From positions 62,001-126,000 of the forward strand of contig JANRLQ010000096.1 in NCBI GenBank assembly GCA_033762375.1: a stretch of 64,000 bases of DNA, in the 5' to 3' direction. Made by a program: the position numbers and the translations under genes. The stretch comes from RDXT01 sp033762375 (lineage in GTDB: Bacteria; Bacteroidota; Bacteroidia; J057). Below the pieces are notes generated by a model. That model saw only the letters and a list, made by a program, of their open reading frames with translations, was not told where the DNA came from and made no database searches. Shown here piece by piece: positions 8,820-18,200 of this stretch; position 1 is the stretch's first letter; each line of letters opens with the position of its first letter.

Positions 8820-9896
8820 TTATGCAGTATATCGGTGTTCAAACTCAGTCATGAAACCTACAAGGGCCTCGACATCGGCCAGGGTCACGGCATTGTAGAG
8901 ACTGGCACGCATCCCGCCAGCACTTCGGTGGCCTTTGAGCCCCTCAAAACCAGCGGCCTGACTCGCTGCGACAAAGGTCGCCTCCAGCTCAGGGCGGCGC
9001 AGCCGGAAGGTGACGTTCATCCGGGAGCGGTGTGGCGCAGGAATATTGGGGACAAACAGGGATGAGCGGTCCAGGTAGTCATACAGCAGGGTCGCCTTTT
9101 GGCTGTTGAGGGCGTGAGTAGCAGGTATGCCACCCAGGGCCAGGGCCCAGTCAAATACCAGTCCCGCGAGGTATATCGCAAAGGTCGGGGGGGTATTGTA
9201 CATAGAGCCATGCGCAGCATAAGGCTGATAGTCCAGGACCAGGGGGGTCCCGGGCTGCGCATGCCCGATCAGGTCCCGGCGGATGATCACTACCGTGACG
9301 CCGGAGGGGCCCATGTTTTTTTGGGCACCTGCATAGATCAGCCCAAACTGTGATACTTCGTAGGGTTCGTCCAGGATATTGGAGGACATATCTGCGACCA
9401 GCGGTACCGGGCCTACAGCTGGCAGCGTGGTGAGCCGGGTGCCATAGATGGTATTGTTGGTGGTGATATGTGCATAGGCGGCATCCTGAGGCCATGAGAC
9501 CTGCGTCAGATCAGGAATCTCCGTATAATCAGCCGCCTTGCCCGAGGCAACAACCGTTACGTCGCCGTACCGGCGGGCTTCTTCAATGGCTTTTTGAGAC
9601 CATACGCCTGTATCAAGGTACGCAGCCCGGCGCCCGGCCCGGAGCAGGTTGAGGGGTACCATCGAAAACTGCTGGGTAGCACCACCTTGTATAAACAATA
9701 CTGCATACGTATCCGGAATCCCCATCAGCTGCCGCAGCGAGGCCTCTGCCCGGTCTATTACGTCCTGAAACAAAGGTCCCCGGTGGCTGACCTCCATGAT
9801 AGACATCCCGGACCCACGATAGCTGGTCAGCTCGGCCTGGGCCTGAGCCAATACAGAAGCTGGTAAGCGGGCCGGACCCGCAGAGAAGTTGATCAT
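8820..9896 (-). CDS. serC: 3-phosphoserine aminotransferase
   Basis: SerC makes 3-phosphoserine from 3-phosphohydroxypyruvate and glutamate, using PLP. The protein has 358 residues. The N-terminus (INFSAGPARLP), the ribbon ISMMEVSHR-like stretch GMSIMEVSHRG, FIQGGATQQFSM, the cofactor-binding D169 in LVADMSSN and the Schiff-base lysine K193 in YAGAQKNMGPSG are all present, as is the C-terminal GHRSAGGMRASLYNA. The gene is followed by the DUF1015 gene and preceded by a small membrane-protein gene on the same strand. serA is not in the window. Confidence 0.97.
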   Translation of the reverse strand: MINFSAGPARLPASVLAQAQAELTSYRGSGMSIMEVSHRGPLFQDVIDRAEASLRQLMGIPDTYAVLFIQGGATQQFSMVPLNLLRAGRRAAYLDTGVWSQKAIEEARRYGDVTVVASGKAADYTEIPDLTQVSWPQDAAYAHITTNNTIYGTRLTTLPAVGPVPLVADMSSNILDEPYEVSQFGLIYAGAQKNMGPSGVTVVIIRRDLIGHAQPGTPLVLDYQPYAAHGSMYNTPPTFAIYLAGLVFDWALALGGIPATHALNSQKATLLYDYLDRSSLFVPNIPAPHRSRMNVTFRLRRPELEATFVAASQAAGFEGLKGHRSAGGMRASLYNAVTLADVEALVGFMTEFEHRYTA

Positions 9897-9919
9897 CTGG
9901 CGTATGGGTAAGGGGTGGG

Positions 9920-10099
9920 TTAGGAGGGATCCTGCTTGCGGCGGGTAATATACTGCTCTACCCCATATACCGCTGCAAAGACAGCCAGTACAACGATAAA
10001 TTTAGCGATGCCATCCAGTGGGAGTGGTAACTGATATACCAGGGTGATGGACAGGATGACGGCTATGATGGTTGACAAATACTTCCTGAAGGTACTCAT
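9920..10099 (-). CDS. Small membrane protein (59 aa), unknown
   Basis: A 59-residue frame runs from an ATG at 10099 to TAA at 9920. It encodes two hydrophobic segments (LSTIIAVILSITLVYQ and IAKFIVVLAVFAAVYGV) separated by a short turn, ending with the charged tail TRRKQDPS. It lies just upstream of serC on the same strand with a gap of 23 bases, so it could lead that operon. I do not recognise it. Its clean two-helix shape and close spacing argue that it is a real gene. Confidence 0.55.
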   Translation of the reverse strand: MSTFRKYLSTIIAVILSITLVYQLPLPLDGIAKFIVVLAVFAAVYGVEQYITRRKQDPS

Positions 10100-10310
10100 A
10101 GCCGCAAAACTAGTAAATTCCGGATTCAGGTCAAACGCCGGGATCAGGATAAAATACCGGAAAAAACATCAGGAAATACGTATCGGGCGCAGCCTCCGGC
10201 GAATGAATGCATTATTCTATCCATCTGTCCGCAGATCGTTGTGCCCACGGCAGATTATGCGTATCATCGCATCAATTGAGCGAAGCTCCTTTGGTAAACC
10301 CCTTTTTCTC

Positions 10311-11054
10311 ATGGCAAAAAATACCCTTACCCGTATCTGGGAACTCATCGGCCTCCGGTATAAGTCGCACCCCTGGCACGGGGTTCACATCGGCGAAAAA
10401 GCACCTGAGCTCGTCACGGCATTTATTGAGATGGTGCCTACGGATACCGTCAAGTACGAGATAGACAAACGCTCCGGATACCTCAAGGTGGATCGCCCCC
10501 AGAAGTACTCCAACATTATCCCGGCGTTGTACGGATTTGTGCCCCAGACTTTCTGCATGGACCATGTAGGTGCTTATTGTTCTGAAAAAACAGGCCGCGA
10601 GGGCATTGTCGGGGACGGAGACCCCCTCGACATCTGCGTGCTCACCGAGCGCAATATCACCCACGGTGACATCCTGGTGCCGGCCATCCCTATCGGAGGT
10701 TTCCGGATGATTGACGGAGGAGAGGCCGATGACAAAATTATCGCGGTACTCAAGGGTGATGAGGTATATCAGGAGTGGAAAGATATCGGAGACGTACCCG
10801 CCTCTATCATCCAGCGCTTGATGCACTACTTCCTCACCTACAAGGTCATACCGGGACAGGATGCGACCAAGTGTGAGATCACCCATACCTACGGCCGCGA
10901 GGAGGCCATGGAGGTCATCAAACTCAGCATGAAAGACTATCGCAAAAAATTTGGTAAGCTGGAAAACAAACTTTCGCTTGCCACGCTGGAGATGATCAAC
11001 TTTGGACAGAGCTGGCAGGAAGCGATGCGGGAAGAGGAAGATTTTGGTAAATAA
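10311..11054 (+). CDS. ppa: Inorganic pyrophosphatase, family I
   Basis: The enzyme hydrolyses pyrophosphate to phosphate and pulls biosynthetic reactions forward. The 247-residue product has the family I marks: VKYEIDKRSGYLKVDR for substrate contact, YGFVPQTFC, the metal-binding signature GDGDPLDICVLTE, and the later block RMIDGGEADDKIIAVLKGD. The frame extends far upstream, but homologues start at the ATG at 10311 (MAKNTLTRIWEL), and the sequence before it has no conserved protein look. It is a little longer than the bacterial type of about 175 residues, with N- and C-terminal extensions that I have seen in other Bacteroidota. Confidence 0.94.
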   Translation: MAKNTLTRIWELIGLRYKSHPWHGVHIGEKAPELVTAFIEMVPTDTVKYEIDKRSGYLKVDRPQKYSNIIPALYGFVPQTFCMDHVGAYCSEKTGREGIVGDGDPLDICVLTERNITHGDILVPAIPIGGFRMIDGGEADDKIIAVLKGDEVYQEWKDIGDVPASIIQRLMHYFLTYKVIPGQDATKCEITHTYGREEAMEVIKLSMKDYRKKFGKLENKLSLATLEMINFGQSWQEAMREEEDFGK

Positions 11055-11098
11055 ACGACCCGCAAGGACTGAATAAGTACCTGGGAATGATTCATGTC

Positions 11099-11126
11099 AT
11101 AGCAGCAGACGATTGTCTGCTGCTAT
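11099..11126. other. Perfect 12-bp hairpin after ppa
   Basis: ATAGCAGCAGAC (11099-11110) pairs fully with GTCTGCTGCTAT (11115-11126) around a four-base loop. There is no T-run on either side, so it may be a processing or pause signal, or a terminator that does not need a U-tract. Confidence 0.45.
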
Positions 11127-11287
11127 CTTGGCTATCAGGGAAGGTGAGTCACCGGATAAATAATCTGCACATTTATATATGTAGATATTTGTACAATTGC
11201 CGGATTGGCTATATCTTTCCCCCACAATGGACGCAGGCCTCTGCTGCTGCCATTCTTTATTACCGCTAACTTACTACGCTACTCGTT

Positions 11288-13186
11288 ATGGCAACGCGCA
11301 TCCGCACTTTTGAAGACTACCAGCAGGCATACCGTCAGAGTGTCGGGGATCCTGAGGGATTCTGGGCCGAGCAAGCCGAGACTTTTTCCTGGCACCGCAA
11401 GTGGGACAAGGTGCTGGAGTGGGATTTTGTCAAACCCGAGATCAAGTGGTTTGCCGGCGCTCAGTTGAACATCACCGAAAACTGCCTTGACCGCCACCTG
11501 GAGACACGGGGCGACCAGGCTGCCATCATCTGGGAGTCAAACGACCCACATGAGCCCTCCCAGACCCTCACCTACCGCGAGCTCCACAGCAGGGTATGCC
11601 GCATGGCCAATGTCCTCAAAGCCCGGGGCATCACCAAAGGAGACCGTGTCTGTATCTATATGCCGATGGTGCCGGAGCTGGCCATTGCCGTCCTGGCCTG
11701 TGCCCGGATCGGGGCGGTTCACTCAGTTGTATTTGCCGGTTTCTCGGCCCAGTCCCTTGCAGACCGGATCAATGACGCAGCTGCCAAAGCTGTCATCTGC
11801 TCTGATGGCAACTTCCGGGGTGCGCGTCAGGTACCTGTCAAGGCCATCGTGGACGATGCCCTGCAGATGACGGCCACCATCCAGACGGTCCTCGTGCTGC
11901 GCCGCACCGGCGAGGCAGTAGGCTGGCACCCTGAGCGTGACCACTGGATCCACGAGGCCCTCACCGAGGTGGATGACCATTGCCCCGCGACGGTCATGGA
12001 TGCGGAGGACATGTTGTTTATCCTCTATACCTCCGGCTCTACTGGCAAACCCAAAGGTGTCGTCCATACCTGCGGCGGATACATGGTGTATACCGACTAT
12101 ACCTTCCGCAATGTATTTCAGTATGAAGAAGGAGACGTCTATTGGTGCACCGCCGATGTAGGCTGGATCACCGGCCACTCCTACATTGTGTATGGTACCC
12201 TCCTGGCAGGTGCTACGACCCTGATGTTTGAGGGCATACCGACCTGGCCTGACGCAGGCCGTTTCTGGCAGATATGTGAAAAACACAAGGTAAATATCTT
12301 CTATACCGCGCCTACTGCCATCCGGGCCCTGCAAGCCCTGGGCACCCAGTGGGTAGAGTCCTACGACCTCTCCTCCATCCGCATCCTGGGATCTGTCGGA
12401 GAGCCGATCAATGAAGAAGCCTGGCACTGGTATCATACCCATATCGGCAAAGGACGCTGTCCCATTGTGGATACCTGGTGGCAGACGGAGACGGGTGGCA
12501 TGATGATCTCTCCGCTGGCAGGTATCACGCCCCTCAAGCCTGCACACGCCACCCTGCCCCTGCCGGGTGTACAGCCGGTGCTCGTGGATCAAAACGGACA
12601 GGAGATCGAAGGCAATGACGTGGAGGGTATCCTCTGTATCAAGTTTCCCTGGCCGTCTATCCTGCGCACCACCTACGGTGACCATGAGCGCTGCCGCCAA
12701 AACTACTTTGCTACCTTCCATAATCTCTACTTCACGGGAGACGGAGCCCGCCGCGACGAACATGGCAACTACCGCATCATCGGGCGTATAGACGACGTGA
12801 TCAATGTCTCCGGCCACCGCTTAGGTACAGCCGAGATCGAAAACGCCATCAACCAGCACCCCAATGTCGTGGAGTCTGCCGTCGTCGGATACCCGCACGA
12901 GATCAAAGGCCAGGGCATATACGCCTATGTCATCTGCCAGCATATGCCGGCAGAGCATGACCCCCTGCGCCGCGAGATACTGGAGGTAGTCACCCGGGAG
13001 ATCGGCCCTATCGCCAAGCCTGACAAAATACAGGTGGTATCCGGCCTGCCCAAAACCCGCTCCGGCAAAATCATGCGCCGCATCCTCCGCAAAATCGCTG
13101 AAGGCGAAACCTCCAGCCTCGGGGATACCTCCACGCTGCTCGATCCCGCCGTAGTGGATGAGATCAAAAATGGCGCCCTGGTCTGA
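11288..13186 (+). CDS. acs: Acetyl-CoA synthetase
   Basis: Acs activates acetate to acetyl-CoA through an acetyl-AMP intermediate. The 632-residue length is normal. Seen in order are the N-terminal acetyl-CoA synthetase extension, the P-loop-like YTSGSTGKPKGVVHT, the DTWWQTETGG acyl-binding motif, YFTGDGARRDEHGNYRIIGRIDD at the hinge (positions described, motif quoted in part), and PKTRSGKIMRR with K594 equivalent to the lysine regulated by acetylation in other bacteria. It is followed by a strong terminator and looks like a single-gene unit. Confidence 0.97.
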   Translation: MATRIRTFEDYQQAYRQSVGDPEGFWAEQAETFSWHRKWDKVLEWDFVKPEIKWFAGAQLNITENCLDRHLETRGDQAAIIWESNDPHEPSQTLTYRELHSRVCRMANVLKARGITKGDRVCIYMPMVPELAIAVLACARIGAVHSVVFAGFSAQSLADRINDAAAKAVICSDGNFRGARQVPVKAIVDDALQMTATIQTVLVLRRTGEAVGWHPERDHWIHEALTEVDDHCPATVMDAEDMLFILYTSGSTGKPKGVVHTCGGYMVYTDYTFRNVFQYEEGDVYWCTADVGWITGHSYIVYGTLLAGATTLMFEGIPTWPDAGRFWQICEKHKVNIFYTAPTAIRALQALGTQWVESYDLSSIRILGSVGEPINEEAWHWYHTHIGKGRCPIVDTWWQTETGGMMISPLAGITPLKPAHATLPLPGVQPVLVDQNGQEIEGNDVEGILCIKFPWPSILRTTYGDHERCRQNYFATFHNLYFTGDGARRDEHGNYRIIGRIDDVINVSGHRLGTAEIENAINQHPNVVESAVVGYPHEIKGQGIYAYVICQHMPAEHDPLRREILEVVTREIGPIAKPDKIQVVSGLPKTRSGKIMRRILRKIAEGETSSLGDTSTLLDPAVVDEIKNGALV

Positions 13187-13229
13187 GGTCTGCTGTTGCG
13201 ATATGCTCAACGGTTGATATTTTGGGTAC

Positions 13230-13262
13230 CCAAGAGGCTGTCTCAGCAGGACAGCCTCTTGG
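13230..13262 (+). terminator. Terminator of acs
   Basis: A 13-bp perfect stem, CCAAGAGGCTGTC with GACAGCCTCTTGG, surrounds a seven-base loop and is followed by ATTTTGTTG. It starts 43 bases after the acs stop codon. Confidence 0.8.
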
Positions 13263-13649
13263 ATTTTGTTGTGCTTACAGCTCAGCATCGAGGTGCTATT
13301 ATGGCCTGGTGGTTTGGATGACAGCGTCTTGGGGCGGTACGGGGCACCCCCCTTCAATCTTGACCGGGGAATAAAAGGGGGGTGCTAAAGTGACTTGTAG
13401 ATGTCTGACAAATTGACTTGTCAGGGTTGTTTGTTTAAATGATTGCCTACTCAAAGACAAAATGACAATTACGAAAAATGCCTTGGACATTTATATTGTA
13501 AACATTTGATTATTAGTGAATCAGTTGGCATTTTACTGTATTATTCGAGTGATTAGTTGCCAGAGAATCACTTTTGTTTATATTTGTACATAAGGGCAGG
13601 AAAAGCCTTGTATCTCCCAGTCAACGTAACACCTACATAGTCACCGGCA
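13263..13649. other. AT-rich gap with an 11-bp inverted repeat and a promoter
   Basis: No credible gene is seen here. The stretch drops in GC compared with acs. It holds an inverted repeat with 11-base perfect arms (GCACCCCCCTT at 13344-13354 and AAGGGGGGTGC at 13375-13385, 20-base loop) and, near its end, a promoter for the next gene. The repeat lies at the boundary where base composition changes. Confidence 0.5.
13556..13586 (+). promoter_or_regulatory. Promoter-like boxes upstream of the membrane-protein gene at 13650
   Basis: GTTG at 13556-13559 (one mismatch to TTTG), a 19-base spacer and TATATTTG at 13579-13586 fit the Bacteroidota promoter form. The ATG lies 63 bases further on. Confidence 0.5.
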
Positions 13650-14201
13650 ATGCATAAACAGCAGGCTTATATCAATGTCTTTAAGGGACTCATATTAGTC
13701 CTGATTGAATTTCATTATAAACTTCCCAAATCCATCCCCATTCAAATTGATTTAATCAATGACTTTCTCGGAGCGATCATATACTTGCGTTCGGTTTCAT
13801 GGTTAGCCAATCATGTGGATGAAAGTTTCAACAGTTGGAAAACACTTGGGTATCTTTTGGTGATTTGGGGAGTGGTTGATTTTATAAGGATAGATGCCAT
13901 TACCTATTTTTCATTTTGCCCTAATGCACTCGCAGTAGTAGCTTGGTTTTTATTTATCCATAAAATTATAGGGTTAGAAGCCGAAAAACTGCACGATGCC
14001 GGGCGTCTGCGTGCACAAATAGGTATATCGGCCATCTGTTGGTTAGCAGGGTTGTTTTTGTTTTTAATGCCCAGATTCACCCCGTTTTTTACTTTTGGCA
14101 GCATGCCGGCTTTTTTATTGTTTGTGTTGGTGGTAAACCTGATATATTCGATCCCCTATTTTAGGATAAAAAATATCTTACAAAAGGAGACCTTGTCTTA
14201 G
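13650..14201 (+). CDS. Small integral membrane protein, unknown, low GC
   Basis: The 183-residue product has five or so hydrophobic segments (for example LGYLLVIWGVVDFI, LAVVAWFLFIHKIIGL, ICWLAGLFLFLM and FLLFVLVVNLIYSI). The N-terminal part (INVFKGLILVLIEFHYKLPKS) is partly amphipathic. I cannot assign a family; small DoxX-like or DUF membrane proteins are possible. Codon use is AT-richer than in its neighbours, matching the next gene downstream, and the two may have arrived together. A promoter-like pair of boxes precedes it. Confidence 0.65.
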   Translation: MHKQQAYINVFKGLILVLIEFHYKLPKSIPIQIDLINDFLGAIIYLRSVSWLANHVDESFNSWKTLGYLLVIWGVVDFIRIDAITYFSFCPNALAVVAWFLFIHKIIGLEAEKLHDAGRLRAQIGISAICWLAGLFLFLMPRFTPFFTFGSMPAFLLFVLVVNLIYSIPYFRIKNILQKETLS

Positions 14202-14299
14202 CCTGCCGCGTTTACCAAGGAGACCTGCGCCAAACAAAACTTTTGCCTATCTTGCTGGGGGCAGCAACGCAATAAACTTAGATAGGAGCCTTCAGCCAT

Positions 14300-15022
14300 A
14301 TGAACGACGCCGCATACCATCAACAAGCGCTCTCTGAAAACGGATTTTCTGTCATACATGACCTGTACACAACCGATGAAATCAACCATATACTGGCTGC
14401 CATACATCATGCCGACACTGCGAAGGATACTTTCAGAAAGTCAGCCGACTTGTTTGCCATCAGGCAGTTTTTTAAAGAGTTGCCGGAGACCGTTGAGCTC
14501 GTTTTTAATGACAACCTAAAAGAAACAATCCGGCAGGTAGTGGGCGACAATTTTTTTGTGGTTAAGAGCCTGTACTTTGACAAACCAGAAACTTCAAATT
14601 GGTATGTTGCTTACCATCAGGACTTAACCATATCCGTTGACAAAAAACTTGAGCTTGACAAGTTCGGGCCCTGGACAACGAAGCAAAATCAGTTTGCAGT
14701 CCAGCCACCAATCGAAATATTGGAAAATATCGTGACAATCCGAATTCATCTCGATGACACAGACGAGCAAAACGGAGCCTTACGCGTAATTCCAACCTCA
14801 CATCTGAAAAAGATCTACAGGCCAGAGACCATCAACTGGGACCTTGAGACGGAAACAACCTGCTGTGTGAGACAGGGCGGGATTATGTTGATGAAACCGT
14901 TGACCTTACACAGCTCCGGCAGGACCACCAACCATCAGAAAAGACGGGTGATACATATAGAATTTTCAAGTATGGAGCTACCGTCAGCTCTCCAATGGGC
15001 AGAGCGGCTTAGCTGGCGCTAA
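14300..15022 (+). CDS. Phytanoyl-CoA dioxygenase (PhyH) family Fe(II)/2-oxoglutarate oxygenase
   Basis: The 240-residue protein carries the facial-triad marks of the PhyH family: H106-x-D108 in YHQDLTIS and a distal His at H204 followed by R214/R215 (LTLHSSGRTTNHQKRR). The order of elements, with TIRIHLDDTDEQNGALRVIPTSH in the barrel, supports the call. Members hydroxylate small molecules or lipids; the substrate here cannot be deduced. Base composition is lower in GC than in acs or the protease downstream, as for the preceding membrane-protein gene 98 bases upstream. Confidence 0.88.
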   Translation: MNDAAYHQQALSENGFSVIHDLYTTDEINHILAAIHHADTAKDTFRKSADLFAIRQFFKELPETVELVFNDNLKETIRQVVGDNFFVVKSLYFDKPETSNWYVAYHQDLTISVDKKLELDKFGPWTTKQNQFAVQPPIEILENIVTIRIHLDDTDEQNGALRVIPTSHLKKIYRPETINWDLETETTCCVRQGGIMLMKPLTLHSSGRTTNHQKRRVIHIEFSSMELPSALQWAERLSWR

Positions 15023-15226
15023 CCTGTCAAACGGCTCGGTATGGTACTGCCAGGGGAGGGCACATATGGTATGTTTTACTTTTTCGCTAAATATTCGGAA
15101 TGGCTGTATATTGGGAGACCGTTTTTGTGGCGCCGGTAGTTGTGTACCAAACCAGCCCTACAGGGACCTGATTAGGCTCATGCAGATACGGACTTGGTTT
15201 TTGACCTTTTATCTAACCTAACAACG

Positions 15227-18200
15227 ATGCGTACCCTATCTTTCATGTTGTGTCTGGCCCTCAGTTATTTGTGCGGTGTACGCCCGGCGTGGGCCCAGAC
15301 TGGCAGCACCATTGCGCCCTGGCAGCTGGAGTCACCTGCTGCTGAGGCTGACAAAGCTGGTACGCGCCTTATCCTGCCCAACGTTTATCAGGTATTTTCA
15401 CTGGATATACATACCCTGCGCACCCAACTGGCCCAGGCACCGATGGAGTTTAGCCAGGCTGCGCGGGAGCGGGCTCCCATACTGGAGATTCCCCTCCCGG
15501 ACGGAAACATGGTTGCATTCAACGTATGGGAGTCACCCGTCATGGCACAAGGCCTGGCAGACCGTTATCCGGGTATCCGTACCTATGCGGGGCGCGGGCG
15601 CCAGGATGCCACCATGACAATCCGGTTTGACCTCACGCCACAGGGGTTTCATGCGGTGCTGTTCACACAGGCGCATGGCAAGGTATTTATTGACCCGCTG
15701 TACCGGGATCAGGACGGGCTGTACCAGGTGTATGCCAAAAAAGACTTTGACGATCCGGCACAACCAGCCTTTTCCTGCACGTTTTACGATCATCCCACCC
15801 GTGACCTGGTAGATATCCAGCGCAGGGGGCCAGAACTTTTTGGCGACTGCAACCGGCATATCTACCGCCTGGCCCTCTCCTGTACCGGCGAATACGCCCA
15901 GTTTCACGGAGGGACGGTCCCATTGGCGCTGGGGGCAATGGTGACGACCATCAACCGGGTAAATGAAGTATTTGAGCAGGATTTTGCGGTGCGGATGGAG
16001 CTGATCGCCCAGACAGACACCCTGATTTTCCTTGATCCTCAGACTGACCCCTTTGGCAATGACCTGATCGGTGAAAACCTGGTCCTGACAGACAGCCTGA
16101 TCGGTGATGCCGGGTATGATATCGGGCATGTGTTTGGCACGGGCGGGGGTGGAGCGGCATTTTATGCCGTGGTCTGTGAGCCGTTTTACAAATCGGGTGC
16201 TTTTACGGGGCTTTCGGCACCTGTGGGGGATCCTTTTGATATTGATTATGTAGCCCACGAGATCGGGCATCAGTTTTCGGGCAGTCATCCGTTCCGGGGC
16301 TGTGGCAATAACGGCGATCCCTCGCCCAGCGCTGTGGAGCCCGGGAGTGGTTCCACCATCATGGCATACGCCGGCATCTGCGGAGACAATGTCCAGAATA
16401 ACTCCGATGCGTATTTTCACGGGTACAACCTGGAGGAAATGTCCCGCTTCATTGTGCTGGGCGGCGGGCAAACCTGTGGGGTACATACCTCCTTTAATAA
16501 TACCGCGCCTGTTGTAACCAGCAGCGGGCATTCGTATGTGATTCCGGCGGGTACGCCTTTTTTCCTGACGGCACAGGGGAGTGACGCAGACGGGGATCCC
16601 ATCACCTACTGCTGGGAACAGTTTGACGCGGAGCTAAGTCCCCAGCCGCCTGTATCCGGCAGCACCGGCGGACCTAATTTCAGAACCTTTTTGCCTACCC
16701 CAAGTCCCACCCGGTATTTTCCGGCGTTGGCGGCCCTGGCCGGCGGAGGGCCATTCACCTGGGAGGTATTGCCTGCGGTCGCGCGCGAGATGAATTTCCG
16801 TGTTTCGGTGCGGGACAACGCAATCGGGGGCAGCTGCACGGCCCAGGACAGTGTCAGGGTCACCGTGCAGGATCAGGCGGGGCCGTTTGTCGTGACCCAT
16901 CCCAGCTCAACAGGCATCAGCTGGACGGCAGGTGGCCAGGAAATGGTGTATTGGGACCCCGCCAATACCCAGTTGGCACCTGTTGCCTGCCCGGAGGTGG
17001 ACATCCTGCTATCTACGGATGGAGGATTGTCTTATCCGGTTGTGCTGGCCGCTGGTGTCCCCAACGATGGATTATATCCGGTACTGGTCCCCAACCTCAA
17101 CACGGACTCTGCGCGGGTGATGGTCGTGTGTGCGGACAACATTTTTTTTGATGTGTCCAATAGCAACTTCAGTATCAATACCTCCAGCCTGGGATTTGTG
17201 CTGAATACCGTGCCACAGGCTGCTGCGGCTTGCGGGGCAGATACCCTGGACATCGGACTGGCAGTGGACAGTACAGGCGGTTTTGCGGGGTTGGTAACCC
17301 TGACGGTATCGGGCCTGCCGCAGGGGGTGGCAGCTGCATTTGATCAGTCTCCGGTCGCAGCTGGTACTCAGACTACGCTCACCCTCAGCGGATTGAGCAG
17401 TGTTATGCCGGGATTATATACCCTTGCCATTACCGGAGCCGGAAACGGAGGGGCTGATACGGTTTCCTTTGTGCTGAACACCACTCAGGCCTTACCTGCT
17501 ACGCCGATCCTGCCGGTAGTCCCCGTGAACGGTGCTGTCCAGGTGCAGCCTGCTCCCTGGCTGGTGTGGAGTATATTGCCGGGTGCCAGCACATACACGG
17601 TACAGATTGCGGACAATCCGGGTTTTGCACCGGTGCTGTTTCAGCAGGCAGGTCTGAGTACCAGCCAGTACCAGGTGCCGGTTGTTTTTCCCCTCCAGAC
17701 TACCTTGTATTGGCGGGTCAAAGGCAGCAATGCCTGTGGCGAAAGTGAATATGGGCCTGTATCTCAGTTTAATACCATCGGTTCGGTCTGCACGACCCTG
17801 GTCAGCACGGGCCTGCCGCTAAACCTGGACCCTGTTTTTCCCGATACGGTATTGGCTACCGTAACCTTTCCACTGGCTGGCAGCGTGACGGACATTAATA
17901 TCCCCGTGCTAAAAGGAACCCATGACTACATGCGGGATGTGCGTTTTTCGATCATAAGCCCTGTTGGCACCCAATTACTGGTATCGGGCCCCGTCTGTGA
18001 AGCCGAGCGAAACTTTAATATCCGTTTTGACGACCAGGCAACTGCGCTTTATACCGCCATTCCCTGCCCGCCTACTGACAGCGGGCTGTATCAACCCAGA
18101 AACCCCCTGGCGGTTTTTAACGGTGAAAACGCGACTGGTACCTGGACGCTGGAGTTGGCGGATGTCGAGGCACCTGATGGGGGCTCCCTGACCGACTGGT

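Noticed and set aside
7998..9065. A 355-codon plus-strand frame across DUF1015 and serC
   Set aside because: It spans two well-conserved minus-strand genes and their junction, and shows no family motif.
11723..12817. A 364-codon minus-strand frame inside acs
   Set aside because: It is antisense to a complete acetyl-CoA synthetase and lacks any protein-like pattern.
15533..16531. A 332-codon minus-strand frame inside the metalloprotease gene
   Set aside because: It is antisense to the HEIGH catalytic region and its product has no recognisable domain.
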